NCBI RefSeq assembly: GCF_000265205.3 | Contig: NC_018000.1 | Coordinates: forward strand, 1 to 64,000 | DNA: 64,000 nt | Source: Sinorhizobium fredii USDA 257 | GTDB taxonomy: Bacteria > Pseudomonadota > Alphaproteobacteria > Rhizobiales > Rhizobiaceae | Reading direction: 5' to 3' | Shown here: piece after piece, positions 17,771 to 27,219 of the stretch | Layout of the letters: each line of letters starts with the position of its first letter | How positions within the stretch are numbered: position 1 is the first letter of the stretch | The notes under the pieces: model-generated | Databases searched by the model: none | Seen by the model: the letters and a program-made list of their open reading frames with translations, nothing else | Told to the model about the DNA's origin: nothing | Program-made: the position numbers and the translations under genes

Positions 17771-18490
17771 CTATTTGGCGTTCTTGCGGATGGCGCTGGG
17801 TTCGACATTGACCCGGACCATGCCTTCGAATGTTACAACACGTCCCTTATCTGTCATTCGCAGCGACTGCGCAATGATCGATCCGCCCTTCATGCTGATG
17901 GCAATCGGGCGTTTCGTTTCCATTTCGCCGGCGTCGATATCCAGATAAGCCGACTGGAAATCGGCATTGACGCCATTATTCATCGAAATAGTGAACGGGG
18001 CGTTCATGTCGAGTGTATTTCCGCCGCGATCGTAAATGCCGCTTGTTGCGTCCACCGTAGCGACCATCGTGTCGTTGACCGGCATTTCGGCATGGATCTG
18101 CTCGAGCGTGATGATATCCGGATTGGCGATGTCCTGCAGCGCACGCTGGGCCTTCATGGAATAGCTGATGTCCTGCCGGTTACGGCCGGAAATCGCCGGA
18201 TTCTGCATGACGATCTTGCCGTTTTCGATCGTCGCGGTTTCGAGCTGCAAGTCTTCCGGCAGAAATGCGCGCACGAAGGAAACGACTGCAAAGATGAGAG
18301 CAATCACGCCGGCCGCGAGCGGCAAGACGACTTTCAGGCGCTTCACCCGCGCGGAGTGCCGCGCCGCCGATGCATAGGCATCCGCGGAGCTCGTGCCCGA
18401 ATCGGAGAAGATATCGGGGAAGTGCGCTTGGTTCAGCATCAAGGGTCCGTCAGTTCCGTTGGGATCCTGCGATATCCGCAAGATCCGCAT
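17771..18490 (-). CDS. lptC: LPS export membrane-anchored protein LptC
   Basis: LptC passes LPS from the LptB2FG complex to LptA. The 239-residue protein has one N-terminal transmembrane segment (LPLAAGVIALIFAVVSFVRAF, about 56-76) and a periplasmic domain of LptC type (GRNRQDISYSMKAQRALQD...GGNTLDMNAPFTISMNNGVNADFQSAYLDID). Start uncertain: ATG 18490 or ATG 18439; neither has a clear ribosome site. Its divergent neighbour is sppA. Confidence 0.88.
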   Translation of the reverse strand: MRILRISQDPNGTDGPLMLNQAHFPDIFSDSGTSSADAYASAARHSARVKRLKVVLPLAAGVIALIFAVVSFVRAFLPEDLQLETATIENGKIVMQNPAISGRNRQDISYSMKAQRALQDIANPDIITLEQIHAEMPVNDTMVATVDATSGIYDRGGNTLDMNAPFTISMNNGVNADFQSAYLDIDAGEMETKRPIAISMKGGSIIAQSLRMTDKGRVVTFEGMVRVNVEPSAIRKNAK

Positions 18491-18698
18491 TTACATGCAA
18501 TGGCGTAAGTAACGGCGAATATGGTTATTCTGCTATCGTCGGGCAATGGAGCGGCAAAAACTTTGAAAGGGCTGCGAAAAACGCGGATTTCGGCTTTCCT
18601 CGGCCGCCAGCCGCGCCTATCTAGCCTGCCACCGCGGGCGCAGATAGCATGTTCCTGAGGAAACTGACAGGACCCGCGCCAAAATTTGGGAGATGCCC

Positions 18699-19658
18699 AT
18701 GGACGAACTCGCCATTGCCGATCGCCGCAGCCTGCGCAGGAAGCTGAGCTTCTGGCGCTGGACGGCAGCTGCCATTCTCGTCCTGGGCGGCTTCGCGCTC
18801 ATCGCCTTCTCCGGCTGGACCGAGGTCAGCGAACGGGCCCGCGAGCACGTCGCGCGCGTTACCGTGTCCGGGCTTATCCAGGACGACCGCGAACTGGTCG
18901 AGAGACTGGAGAGGATCGCCGACAATAATTCCGCCAAGGCTCTGATCGTCACCATATCGTCGCCGGGCGGCACCACCTATGGTGGCGAAGTGCTCTACAA
19001 GGCGATCCGCAAGGTCGCAGCCAAAAAGCCGGTGGTCGCCGACGTCAGGACGCTCGCCGCCTCTGCCGGCTACCTGATCGCGCTCGCCGGCGATCGCATC
19101 GTCGCCGGCGAAACCTCCATCACCGGCTCCATCGGCGTCATCTTCCAGTATCCGCAGGTCAAGCAATTGATGGACAAGGTTGGTGTGTCGCTCGAGTCGA
19201 TAAAGTCGCGGCCGCTGAAGGCCGAGCCATCGCCGTTCCACCCGCCGAGCCCGGAGGCGAGGGCGATGATCCAGACGATGATCGACGACAGCTACAACTG
19301 GTTCGTCGATCTCGTGGCCGAGCGGCGCAAGCTGCCGCGGCCGGAGGCGCTGGCGCTGGCCGATGGTCGCATCTTCACCGGGCGGCAGGCCCTCAAGGGC
19401 AAACTCGTCGACACGATCGGCGGAGACGACGAGATCAGGGCCTTCCTCGCCGAGCGCAAGGTGTCGAAGGACCTACCGGTGGTGGATTGGGAAGAACCGG
19501 GCGGCTCCTTTCCGTTCGGGCTTTCGACTGTCGTCTCCCATTGGCTCAAGCTGTTGGGATATGATGCTTTTCCGGCGATGAACGGGCTCGAAAAGATCGG
19601 CGGCGACAAGTTGTTTCTTGACGGTCTTGTTTCGGTTTGGCAGGTTGATGCTCAATAA
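18699..19658 (+). CDS. sppA: Signal peptide peptidase SppA-type S49 protease
   Basis: This short (36K-type) SppA digests cleaved signal peptides in the inner membrane. It has one N-terminal transmembrane segment ([19 protein letters not shown]), a Clp-like fold with [11 protein letters not shown], the nucleophile Ser122 in [11 protein letters not shown], and [21 protein letters not shown] before the Lys-containing dyad region. ATG 18699 is preceded by GGGAGA at a 5-base distance; the in-frame ATG at 18693 is too close to it. It is followed by ihfB. Confidence 0.9.
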   Translation: MDELAIADRRSLRRKLSFWRWTAAAILVLGGFALIAFSGWTEVSERAREHVARVTVSGLIQDDRELVERLERIADNNSAKALIVTISSPGGTTYGGEVLYKAIRKVAAKKPVVADVRTLAASAGYLIALAGDRIVAGETSITGSIGVIFQYPQVKQLMDKVGVSLESIKSRPLKAEPSPFHPPSPEARAMIQTMIDDSYNWFVDLVAERRKLPRPEALALADGRIFTGRQALKGKLVDTIGGDDEIRAFLAERKVSKDLPVVDWEEPGGSFPFGLSTVVSHWLKLLGYDAFPAMNGLEKIGGDKLFLDGLVSVWQVDAQ

Positions 19659-19779
19659 GGAAGGCGCCATTAGGCTGCCCCTGAGGCGCGATGAGGCCCG
19701 CTCCGAGTTCGGTGTGTCCGGAGAGACCTTCCAAGCGTCACAAAGCAGACAGAAAAGCAAAAAATCCAAGGGGGCGAAA

Positions 19780-20082
19780 GTGATCAAATCAGAACTGGTG
19801 CAGATTGTGGCCGCGCGCAATCCGCACCTCTATCACCGTGATGTCGAAAATATCGTCAATGCGGTTCTCGATGAGATCACTGATGCACTCGCGGGCGGCA
19901 ACCGGGTCGAACTGCGCGGCTTCGGTGCCTTCTCGGTGAAGAACCGGCCGTCGCGCTCGGGCCGCAACCCGCGCACCGGCGATTCCGTCTTCGTCGAGGA
20001 AAAATGGGTTCCCTTCTTCAAGACCGGCAAGGAGCTGCGCGAGCGGCTCAATCCCGGCATGAACGATAAGGATGAAGACTGA
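19780..20082 (+). CDS. ihfB: Integration host factor subunit beta
   Basis: IHF-beta pairs with IHF-alpha to bend DNA by about 160 degrees and supports sigma-54 promoters, replication and recombination. The 100-residue protein contains the whole HU/IHF fold, including [25 protein letters not shown] (arm and family signature). The start is GTG at 19780 with AGGGGG a few bases upstream, giving an N terminus that matches the family; the open frame extends 54 codons further up but overlaps the sppA 3' end. Confidence 0.94.
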   Translation: MIKSELVQIVAARNPHLYHRDVENIVNAVLDEITDALAGGNRVELRGFGAFSVKNRPSRSGRNPRTGDSVFVEEKWVPFFKTGKELRERLNPGMNDKDED

Positions 20083-20203
20083 ACGAGAGGCGCAGCGACC
20101 AGGGCGGCCCGCTTTCCGAAAACGGCACCGTCCCTTTCATTCCAATCTGCGCGCCGTGCCCGCCTGAGAGCATTCCGAGCCGGTGCCATAGCCGGAGCCG
20201 TGC

Positions 20204-20545
20204 ATGTTCAAGAAAATCGTCAACATCGTCGTGCTCGTACCGCTGGCGGTGATCCTCATCGCCTTGAGCGTCGCCAACCGCCAGACTGTCACGCTGGCGC
20301 TCAATCCGTTCGATACGGCCGACAGCGTGCTTTCCGTATCGGCGCCCTTTTTTCTCTTCCTGTTTCTCGCGGTTACCGTCGGTCTGATCCTCGGAGCGGC
20401 CGCGGTCTGGCTCAGCCAGGGAAAATACCGCCGCCGCGCGCGCAACGAGGCCCACGAGGCGCTGAAATGGCATCGCGAGGCTGAAAAGCACCGCAGCGAG
20501 GCCGAAAGGCTGGCGCAGACGAACCTGCCGGCACCGCAGAACTGA
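20204..20545 (+). CDS. LapA-domain (DUF1049) inner-membrane protein
   Basis: The 113-residue protein has two transmembrane helices (IVNIVVLVPLAVILIALSVAN and FFLFLFLAVTVGLILGAAAVWLS) around a short periplasmic loop, then a basic cytoplasmic helix (RRRARNEAHEALKWHREAEKHRSEAERL). That matches the lipopolysaccharide assembly protein A domain, whose E. coli relative LapA works with LapB in LPS homeostasis. GGAG lies 8 bases before the ATG. The order ihfB-LapA-domain gene is common. No lapB TPR domain is attached. Confidence 0.8.
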   Translation: MFKKIVNIVVLVPLAVILIALSVANRQTVTLALNPFDTADSVLSVSAPFFLFLFLAVTVGLILGAAAVWLSQGKYRRRARNEAHEALKWHREAEKHRSEAERLAQTNLPAPQN

Positions 20546-20569
20546 CGGGTGTCGGCGCAGGCTTCTGTT

Positions 20570-21022
20570 TCAATCCGCCGCTTCGCCGCTGACAGCGAGG
20601 TTCAAATTGGCGAAGAACTGCTGCGCGAGCTTCTTGGCCGTCGAATCGATCAGGCGAGAGCCAAGCTGAGCGAGCTTGCCGCCGACTTCGGCCTTGACAT
20701 CGTAGCGCAGCACCGTTTCATCGCTTGCTTCGGTAAGCGTGACATCCGCACCACCCTTGGCGAAGCCGGCGATGCCGCCCTTTCCTTCACCCGATATCCT
20801 GTAGCTCTCGGGCGGGTTCAGGTTGGAGAGCATGACCGTGCCGTTGAATGTCGCCGAAACCGGGCCGATCTTGACCTTCACGACGGCAGTGAGTTCCGTC
20901 GGCGAGACCGCTTCGATCGCCTGGCATCCGGGGATGCATCGCTTCAGGATGTCGGGGTCGTTCAGGCATTGCCAAACCGCTTCGCGGCGTGCCGCGATCC
21001 GCTCCTCTCCAGTGATGTCCAT
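20570..21022 (-). CDS. CoxG-like SRPBCC protein
   Basis: The 150-residue protein matches the carbon monoxide dehydrogenase subunit G (CoxG) family: MDITGEERIAARREAVWQCLNDPDILKRCIPGCQAIE at the N terminus and GKLAQLGSRLIDSTAKKLAQQFF at the C terminus. No CO dehydrogenase (coxSML) genes are near, so the name reflects fold rather than CO oxidation. ATG 21022 is preceded by GGAGGAAG. Convergent with the LapA-domain gene and divergent from the methyltransferase gene. Confidence 0.85.
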   Translation of the reverse strand: MDITGEERIAARREAVWQCLNDPDILKRCIPGCQAIEAVSPTELTAVVKVKIGPVSATFNGTVMLSNLNPPESYRISGEGKGGIAGFAKGGADVTLTEASDETVLRYDVKAEVGGKLAQLGSRLIDSTAKKLAQQFFANLNLAVSGEAAD

Positions 21023-21179
21023 AGAGCTTCCTCCCGTCTGGTGACGCCGCCGATCTTCGCAGACCGGAAACGGCTTTGCCAATAGCATCCACGATGCTAT
21101 TGCACGCACTGAGCATGCCGCGCATCCATCCGGGCGCGCGGGCGCGGCGCATTCCGTCTGATTGTAGGCGAGAGCGGAT

Positions 21180-22340
21180 GTGCCGGTGGTCGAGCGAAAA
21201 TCCAAGGGTCAGCGCGTGAAGGAAAAAGATCGGCGATCGAAGAACGCCTCGGTCACGGCGGCAAGGGGACGCGGTGCGGAAGCGCGTGGCGGTCGTCACG
21301 AGCACGGGCATCTCCCGGCAAAGAGCGGCCCTCCGAAGGGCAAGGGCGGGCCGCCGCCGCAGAAATTGCAGCGGCCAGCTGCACAGGAGAGCGCGCCGGC
21401 GCGCGCCATAGAGCCGCGGACCGGCGAGAAGCCGGCCGAGACGGTGCCGCTCATCCTCGAAACGGTGCCGACCGCGGGCTATCATCTGATCGATAGCGGC
21501 GACGGCGAGAAGCTGGAACAATACGGCCCCTATCGCATCGTCCGGCCCGAGGCCCAGGCCCTGTGGCCGAAAGCATTGCCGACCGCCGTCTGGGAGAGGG
21601 CGGACGCGATCTTCACCGGCGATACCGACGAGGACGGCCTGGGCCGCTGGCGCTTTTCGAACGAGGCGCTGGGGGAAACCTGGCCGATGCAGCTTCTCGA
21701 CACGGATTTTCTCGGCCGCTTCACGTCTTTCCGCCATGTCGGCGTCTTCCCGGAACAGCTTGCCCATTGGTCGTGGATGAAGGACCAGGTGGCGTCGGCC
21801 GGCCGGCCGCTGAAGGTGCTCAATCTTTTCGGCTATACCGGCGTCGCCTCGCTGATCGCCGCAAAGGCGGGCGCGGAGGTGACCCATGTCGACGCCTCGA
21901 AGAAGGCGATCGGCTGGGCGCGCGAGAACCAGACGATGGCGCGCGCCGAGAAGCTGCCGATCCGCTGGATCTGCGATGACGCTATGAAGTTCATCCAGCG
22001 CGAGGAACGACGCGGCAGCCGCTACGATATCATTCTGACCGACCCTCCCAAGTTCGGCCGCGGGCCGAACGGCGAGGTCTGGCAGCTCTTCGATCATCTG
22101 GCTGCGATGCTCGACATTTGCCGCGAAATCCTCTCGCCAGACGCCCGCGGCCTGGTGCTGACCGCCTATTCCATCCGCGCGAGCTTCTATTCGATCCACG
22201 AGCTCATGCGCGAAACGATGCGCGGCTGCGGCGGCCGGGTGGAATCGGGCGAGCTCATCATCCGCGAGGGCGGTCTCGACGGCAAGGCGCCGGGGCGGGC
22301 GCTTTCCACTTCCCTCTTCAGCCGCTGGGTACCCAAATGA
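21180..22340 (+). CDS. Class I SAM-dependent methyltransferase, RlmI/RlmK-like
   Basis: The C-terminal 280 residues are a Rossmann methyltransferase of the RlmI/YccW group: LNLFGYTGVASLIAAKAGAEVTHVDASKKAI is the SAM-binding part, and DIILTDPPKFGRGPNGEVW holds the DPP(K/R)F catalytic motif. The first roughly 95 residues are Lys/Arg/Gly/Pro-rich and probably disordered, unlike the PUA domain of E. coli RlmI. Start is GTG 21180, with no clear ribosome site; it may lie further downstream. The stop overlaps the next gene's ATG (ATGA). Likely a rRNA methyltransferase; target base not certain. Confidence 0.82.
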   Translation: MPVVERKSKGQRVKEKDRRSKNASVTAARGRGAEARGGRHEHGHLPAKSGPPKGKGGPPPQKLQRPAAQESAPARAIEPRTGEKPAETVPLILETVPTAGYHLIDSGDGEKLEQYGPYRIVRPEAQALWPKALPTAVWERADAIFTGDTDEDGLGRWRFSNEALGETWPMQLLDTDFLGRFTSFRHVGVFPEQLAHWSWMKDQVASAGRPLKVLNLFGYTGVASLIAAKAGAEVTHVDASKKAIGWARENQTMARAEKLPIRWICDDAMKFIQREERRGSRYDIILTDPPKFGRGPNGEVWQLFDHLAAMLDICREILSPDARGLVLTAYSIRASFYSIHELMRETMRGCGGRVESGELIIREGGLDGKAPGRALSTSLFSRWVPK

Positions 22341-23194
22341 ACTCTGACAGAAGCGATCACGGCACGCCGCGCGTCGGCCAGGTGAAGGAGGTCACCAGCC
22401 TCACCAATCCAATCATCAAGGATATCCGCGCGCTCGCCCAGAAGAAGCATCGCGACGAGACGCGTTCCTTCATGGCCGAAGGGCTGAAGCTGGTCATCGA
22501 TGCGCTCGATCTCGGCTGGAAGATCAAGACGCTCGTCTATGCCAAGGGGGCCAAGGGCAAGCCGCAGGTGGAGCAGGTCGCGGCGAAGACTGTGGCAAAG
22601 GGCGGGCTCGTCCTCGAGGTTAACGAGAAGGTGATCTCGACGATCACCCGCCGCGACAACCCGCAGATGGTGGTCGGCATCTTCGAGCAGCGCTACCAGC
22701 CGCTGAAGGATATCCGTCCCGGGGAGGACCAGACCTATGTGGCGCTCGACCGGGTGCGCGATCCGGGCAATCTCGGCACTATCATCCGCACGGCAGACGC
22801 CGCGGGGGCGTCGGGCATCATCCTGATTGGCGAGACCACCGATCCTTTCTCGCTCGAAACCGTGCGGGCGACGATGGGCTCCGTCTTCGCCATGCCGATC
22901 GTCCGGACCAGCGTCGAGGATTTCATCCGCTGGCAGAGTTCGGCGGGGGTCCAGGTGGTGGCGACGCATCTGGCGGGCTCCGTCGACTACCGCACCATTG
23001 ACTACCGGTCGAAGCCGGTCGTCCTGCTGATGGGCAACGAGCAGGCCGGCCTGCCGGTCGAACTCGCCCGCGAAGCCGCCGCGCTGGCACGGATTCCCCA
23101 GGCTGGACGCGCCGACTCGCTCAATCTGGCGATTGCCACCGGCATCATGCTGTTCGAAGCGCGCCGCCACCTTCTGTCGACGGATGCCCGCTGA
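22337..23194 (+). CDS. SpoU/TrmH-family RNA 2'-O-methyltransferase
   Basis: The 285-residue protein has an N-terminal RNA-binding L30e-like part ([32 protein letters not shown]) and a SPOUT domain with motifs [23 protein letters not shown] (motif 1), [11 protein letters not shown] (motif 2) and [14 protein letters not shown] (motif 3, trefoil knot). It overlaps the upstream methyltransferase by ATGA and lspA by TGATG, so three genes are translationally coupled. Probably a 23S rRNA ribose methylase (RlmB/TsnR-like); exact site unknown. Confidence 0.9.
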   Translation: MNSDRSDHGTPRVGQVKEVTSLTNPIIKDIRALAQKKHRDETRSFMAEGLKLVIDALDLGWKIKTLVYAKGAKGKPQVEQVAAKTVAKGGLVLEVNEKVISTITRRDNPQMVVGIFEQRYQPLKDIRPGEDQTYVALDRVRDPGNLGTIIRTADAAGASGIILIGETTDPFSLETVRATMGSVFAMPIVRTSVEDFIRWQSSAGVQVVATHLAGSVDYRTIDYRSKPVVLLMGNEQAGLPVELAREAAALARIPQAGRADSLNLAIATGIMLFEARRHLLSTDAR

Positions 23195-23694
23195 TGAGCG
23201 AACGCAACACCCTGTTTTCCCGGCCGCTGCCGATCGCGCTCTTCATCCTCGTCGCGATCGTTGCCGACCAGGCCGTCAAATATCTGGTGGAAGCGTTCCT
23301 GCCCTTCCAGGAGGCGGTGCCGGTCGTCCCGATGCTGGCCCTCTACCGGACTTATAATTTCGGTGTCGCCTTCTCGATGCTCTCGGGAATGGAAGGCTGG
23401 TTCATCGTCGGCATCCGTCTGGCCGTGGTCGCCTTCGTGCTCTGGCTGTGGCGCCGCACGCCGAAGGACCGGTTTTTCGCCCATCTAGGCTATGCGATGA
23501 TTATTGCCGGCGCGCTCGGCAACCTCGTCGACCGGCTGCTTTTCGGCTATGTCATCGACTACATCCTGTTTCACACCACCAGCTGGTCCTTTGCGGTCTT
23601 CAATCTTGCCGATAGCTTCATCACCGTCGGCGCCGGGGCGATCGTTCTCGACGAGCTTCTGCAGGCGAAAAGAACGCGGTCGCTAAAACTTTAG
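23194..23694 (+). CDS. lspA: Lipoprotein signal peptidase (signal peptidase II)
   Basis: LspA cleaves the signal peptide of prolipoproteins after diacylglyceryl modification. The 166-residue protein has four transmembrane segments and the two catalytic aspartates Asp113 (ALGNLVDRL) and Asp140 ([11 protein letters not shown]). The ATG overlaps the stop of the SpoU gene. Confidence 0.95.
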   Translation: MSERNTLFSRPLPIALFILVAIVADQAVKYLVEAFLPFQEAVPVVPMLALYRTYNFGVAFSMLSGMEGWFIVGIRLAVVAFVLWLWRRTPKDRFFAHLGYAMIIAGALGNLVDRLLFGYVIDYILFHTTSWSFAVFNLADSFITVGAGAIVLDELLQAKRTRSLKL

Positions 23695-23741
23695 AAGTCC
23701 GTTGAAGCCATTCGGAAGGCTTGCGATGTCAGATTGAAGAC

Positions 23742-25997
23742 ATGAGCGAGCCTTCATCAGTCATGCCGCGGAAACAAGCCAGCTCGGGCGCAAGATCCGC
23801 AGCCGTCGACCTCGTGCCATCGGCGGTGGGCGCGGCGACTGTGCGCCGGTCGGCGATTGATCGCGAAACGTCCCTTGGCCGCATTCTCTTCGCTCTCGCC
23901 GGTCTCGTTGCGGCGGCGCTTCTCCTCGTCGTGGGCGCGCGCGCCGGTCTTCATCTGCTGCCGGCCCTTGCTGCCGTCGGCGCTCTCGCCGGCGCATTCC
24001 TGTTGCTCGCCGATGATAGTGCGGCGTCCGTCCGCGCCTCGGCGACGGGCGAGATTACAGGCAAAGCGGAGCGGCAATGTTCCGCAACGGCGAAGCTGCT
24101 TTCGACGATCCATGACGCGCTGGGGGACATCGCTCTCATCCGGGGGATGGACGGCCGGATCGTCCAGGCGAACGCCGTGTTCAGCCGACTCTGCGGTCAT
24201 GCCGACGTGCGGGGTCTCACCTGCGCTTCGCTCGGCCTGAGTTTTGAGCCGCGGCCGGGTCCCGACCGTTTCATCGTCCGTTTCGCGACGCCGGCCGGCT
24301 TGCGCCTCTACGATTGGCACGAAGTCGTCATTCGCGAGCCGGCAACCGGTCGGCTGATGCGCCACAGCATCGCCCGGGACGTAACGGAAGAGGCGCAGTC
24401 GGCGCGCCGGGGGGAGGAGGCACGACTGCGCGCCGAAGAGGCGAGCCAGGCGAAATCGCGGCTGCTTGCGACGGTCACGCACGAGATCCGCACGCCGCTT
24501 TCCGGCATTCTCGGGATGAGCCATCTGCTCGCCCAGACGAAACTGTCGGCCGAGCAGCGGAACTATCTTGCCGATATGCAGCAGTCGGGCCACGCTTTGG
24601 TTCAACTTGTCGAAGACCTGATCGATTTCTCCTCGCTCTCGGCCGGCCGCTTCCAATTGCATCCGTCTGAGCAGGACCTGCGCCTCGTGATCGAGAACGT
24701 GGTGGAGATGCTTTCCCATCGCGCCCACGAGAAAGGCATCGAAATCGGCGCCGCGATCGATACGAATGTGCCGTCTCGCGTGGCGTTTGATGCCGCGCGT
24801 CTGCGGCAGGTGCTGTTCAACGTCATCGGCAATGCCGTGAAATTCACCGAAGCCGGCGGCGTGCTCGTCACGGCCGACTTCGGCGAAGGACGGGTCCGCA
24901 TCCGCGTCGATGACAGCGGCCCCGGCATGGCGGCCGACGAACTGGCGCGCGTCTTTGAGGAGTTCGAGCAGGCCGGTGACGACGCCCAGCGCTCCAAGGG
25001 AACGGGTCTTGGACTGGCGATATCCCGTCGGATCGTGGAGGCTTTCGGCGGCTGCCTGACCGCGTCAAGCGTTACGGGAGAGGGAAGCCGCTTCGAAGTC
25101 CGCTTTCCTGTCGAAGCGGTTGATGCAGCGGCACAGCTCCGCCGGGGCGTTCTCGCCGAGGCGCATGTGCTCCTGCTCGCTCCCGACGGCCCCGCTTCGG
25201 CGGCGCTTGCTGCGACCGTAGAGACGCTCGGCGGCCGATGCCGTCGCGCGCCGACTCTGGCGGCGGCGCGCGGCGTCGTGGCCCAGGTGCTCGCCGGTCA
25301 CTTGCCGCTGACGGATATCATCGTCGATCACCGCCATGCGGCACAATTCCGCGAACTCCTGTCCCGGGAGCCGGGACTCGAACGACTCCGATTGCGCAAG
25401 ACCTGCCTGATCAGTCCCGAAGAGCGCACCAGCCATCCGGTAAACCGGATGGGCGGGTACGAAGCCTGGCTGATCCGCCCCTTGCGGGAGAAATCGCTGG
25501 TGGAAGTGCTGCTCGGCCGGCTGACGGGCATCGAAAAACGTGACGGGATCAACGACAACAGACCGATCCTCAGGGCAGAGCCGCGGAAGGCCGCGGCGGT
25601 CTCGCAGGATGGCCGCCGGGTGCTGCTCGCCGAGGACGACCCGGTGAACGCCCTGGTCCTGCGGAAGATGCTGGAGAGAGCCGGGCACACCGTAGACCAC
25701 ATCGGCGACTTCGCCGCGCTCGAAACCGCCCTGCAAGGCAAGGAGGCGCCGGGACTGATCGTAACGGACTTCAATATGCCGGGCGGTGACGGGCTCGCCC
25801 TGCTTCGGCGCCTCCGCGGGAGGGAAGCGCCCGGGAGCTGGAGCCGGGTGCCGGTGGTCGTTCTGACGTCGGACATGCGCAGCGATCTTCATCATCTGCT
25901 GCTTGCAGCCGGTGCGGACGCCGTACACACAAAGCCGGCCGAACCGGCGCGGTTCCTCGCCGAAGTCGCTCGGCTGCTCGAAACCGGGCAACCGTAG
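23742..25997 (+). CDS. Hybrid sensor histidine kinase/response regulator
   Basis: The 751-residue protein has two closely spaced transmembrane helices (about 46-64 and 71-90) with little periplasmic sequence, a PAS-like region (about 120-210, IRGMDGRIVQANAVFSRLCG), HisKA with phospho-acceptor His247 (THEIRTPLSGI), HATPase_c (about 350-465, DDSGPGMAADEL and GTGLGLAISRRIVEAFGG), a degenerate receiver-like segment (about 480-600), and a C-terminal receiver with Asp676 (IVTDFNMPGGDG). No partner regulator is adjacent. It precedes olsB by 116 bp. I start at ATG 23742. Signal unknown. Confidence 0.9.
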   Translation: MSEPSSVMPRKQASSGARSAAVDLVPSAVGAATVRRSAIDRETSLGRILFALAGLVAAALLLVVGARAGLHLLPALAAVGALAGAFLLLADDSAASVRASATGEITGKAERQCSATAKLLSTIHDALGDIALIRGMDGRIVQANAVFSRLCGHADVRGLTCASLGLSFEPRPGPDRFIVRFATPAGLRLYDWHEVVIREPATGRLMRHSIARDVTEEAQSARRGEEARLRAEEASQAKSRLLATVTHEIRTPLSGILGMSHLLAQTKLSAEQRNYLADMQQSGHALVQLVEDLIDFSSLSAGRFQLHPSEQDLRLVIENVVEMLSHRAHEKGIEIGAAIDTNVPSRVAFDAARLRQVLFNVIGNAVKFTEAGGVLVTADFGEGRVRIRVDDSGPGMAADELARVFEEFEQAGDDAQRSKGTGLGLAISRRIVEAFGGCLTASSVTGEGSRFEVRFPVEAVDAAAQLRRGVLAEAHVLLLAPDGPASAALAATVETLGGRCRRAPTLAAARGVVAQVLAGHLPLTDIIVDHRHAAQFRELLSREPGLERLRLRKTCLISPEERTSHPVNRMGGYEAWLIRPLREKSLVEVLLGRLTGIEKRDGINDNRPILRAEPRKAAAVSQDGRRVLLAEDDPVNALVLRKMLERAGHTVDHIGDFAALETALQGKEAPGLIVTDFNMPGGDGLALLRRLRGREAPGSWSRVPVVVLTSDMRSDLHHLLLAAGADAVHTKPAEPARFLAEVARLLETGQP

Positions 25998-26113
25998 CCT
26001 CGGTTCTCCGACATTGTCGCGGATCGGGGTTGCCTCGCGTCCGCGTGTCACTATGTTGTTGCAGAAACGTGGTTTAAGCCCGGGCAGACAGTGACGACTC
26101 GGGATGACACGGC

Positions 26114-27004
26114 ATGACGATCGACCTTCTGGATTCGACGAGCGTGGTTGACACCTCACGGGCTTGCGTCCGCAAGACGATTGCCGCACCGGCAACCGAT
26201 GTTCTCGGCCGCATCGCCAATCTCGAAACCCGGCTTGCCCGTTCCGCGGCCGAGATCGACGCGGCGCAGGCCGTGCGTTACCGGGTCTTCGTCGAGGAGA
26301 TGAAGGCGCAGGTGGCGCCGGAAGCCGAACGGCGCAAGCGCGACGTCGATGGCTGGGACGCGATTTGCGACCATCTGCTGGTCCTAGACACGTCCATCGA
26401 AGGCGATCCGGAGGAGCAGATCGTCGGCACCTATCGCCTGCTGCGCCAGGAGGTTGCCGCGCGGGCGGGTGGCTTCTACTCGGCTTCCGAGTTTGCGATT
26501 GGCAATCTTCTCGCCCGCCACCCGGGCAAGCGCTTCATGGAACTCGGCCGCTCCTGCGTGCTGCCGGAATACCGGACCAAGCGCACGGTGGAACTGCTCT
26601 GGCAGGGCAACTGGGCCTATGCGCTGAAACATGGCATCGATGCCATGTTCGGCTGCGGCTCCTTTCCGGGGGTCGTTCCCGAGGAGCACGCGCTGGCGCT
26701 TTCCTTCCTGCACCACAATGTCCTGGCCAGAGACGAATGGACGGTCGCCGCCCGGCCGGAACTCTTTCGCACGATGGACCTGATGCCATCCGAAGCGATC
26801 AATCCGAAGAAGGCGCTTGCGGCCCTGCCGCCCCTCATCAAGGGCTATATGCGTCTCGGTGCCATGGTCGGAGAAGGTGCCGTGGTCGATCATGCCTTCC
26901 GCACGACGGACGTGCTGATCGTTCTGCCGATCAGCAATATATCCGGCCGCTATCTCAACTACTACGGTGCCGACGCCGGACGCTTTTCTTCGTCAGTTTC
27001 CTGA
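26114..27004 (+). CDS. olsB: L-ornithine N-alpha-acyltransferase OlsB
   Basis: OlsB transfers a 3-hydroxyacyl group from ACP to the alpha-amino group of ornithine, making lyso-ornithine lipid, the first step of phosphorus-free ornithine lipid synthesis. The 296-residue protein is a GNAT-fold member of the OlsB family (AAQAVRYRVFVEEM, then YRTKRTVELLWQGNWAYALKHGIDAMFGCGSFPG). The second enzyme, OlsA, is at 41675. In S. meliloti ornithine lipids rise under phosphate limitation; I did not identify a Pho box here. Confidence 0.92.
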   Translation: MTIDLLDSTSVVDTSRACVRKTIAAPATDVLGRIANLETRLARSAAEIDAAQAVRYRVFVEEMKAQVAPEAERRKRDVDGWDAICDHLLVLDTSIEGDPEEQIVGTYRLLRQEVAARAGGFYSASEFAIGNLLARHPGKRFMELGRSCVLPEYRTKRTVELLWQGNWAYALKHGIDAMFGCGSFPGVVPEEHALALSFLHHNVLARDEWTVAARPELFRTMDLMPSEAINPKKALAALPPLIKGYMRLGAMVGEGAVVDHAFRTTDVLIVLPISNISGRYLNYYGADAGRFSSSVS

Positions 27005-27014
27005 TCCCTCTTCC

Positions 27015-27114
27015 ACAGCGCCGTGCCATCAGATGCACAAAGGTCGCTGTAGCACTTTGAATTGCTGCACGTTTTTATCCTTAAATCGGCTAGGATTTGA
27101 GGAAACATGCAGCA
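27015..27114 (+). repeat. Approximately 100-bp palindromic repeat, copy A
   Basis: First of four copies of one element. It runs from ACAGCGCCGTG through GGTCGCTGTAGCACTTTGAATTGC to the palindrome TCCTTAAATCG...GATTTGAGGA and ends with ACATGCAGC. The size fits the rhizobial RIME1 element (about 108 bp), but I match it on size and palindromes from memory only. It follows the olsB stop directly. Confidence 0.75.
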
Positions 27115-27177
27115 GGCCGACCAGCAGTGCCGATCCGGCCCGGCGAAGCCATGCCTTTTTTAGGCACGGTTCAAGTA

Positions 27178-27192
27178 TTAACCAATTATTAA
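27178..27192. promoter_or_regulatory. CtrA-type binding box
   Basis: A perfect TTAA-N7-TTAA (27178-27181 and 27189-27192), the consensus of the cell-cycle regulator CtrA in alphaproteobacteria. It lies in an AT-rich patch of a GC-rich region, 13 bp ahead of a palindrome, and upstream of a short transcript candidate. Confidence 0.45.
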
Positions 27193-27204
27193 GTATATGT
27201 TTGA

Positions 27205-27219
27205 CTTCTAAGTTAGAAG
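27205..27219. promoter_or_regulatory. 15-bp operator-like palindrome
   Basis: CTTCTAAGTTAGAAG is a perfect inverted repeat of 7-bp arms around one base. It abuts a TTGAC -35-like element (27201-27205). Its position between the CtrA-type box and the transcript candidate suggests an operator. The regulator is unknown. Confidence 0.4.
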
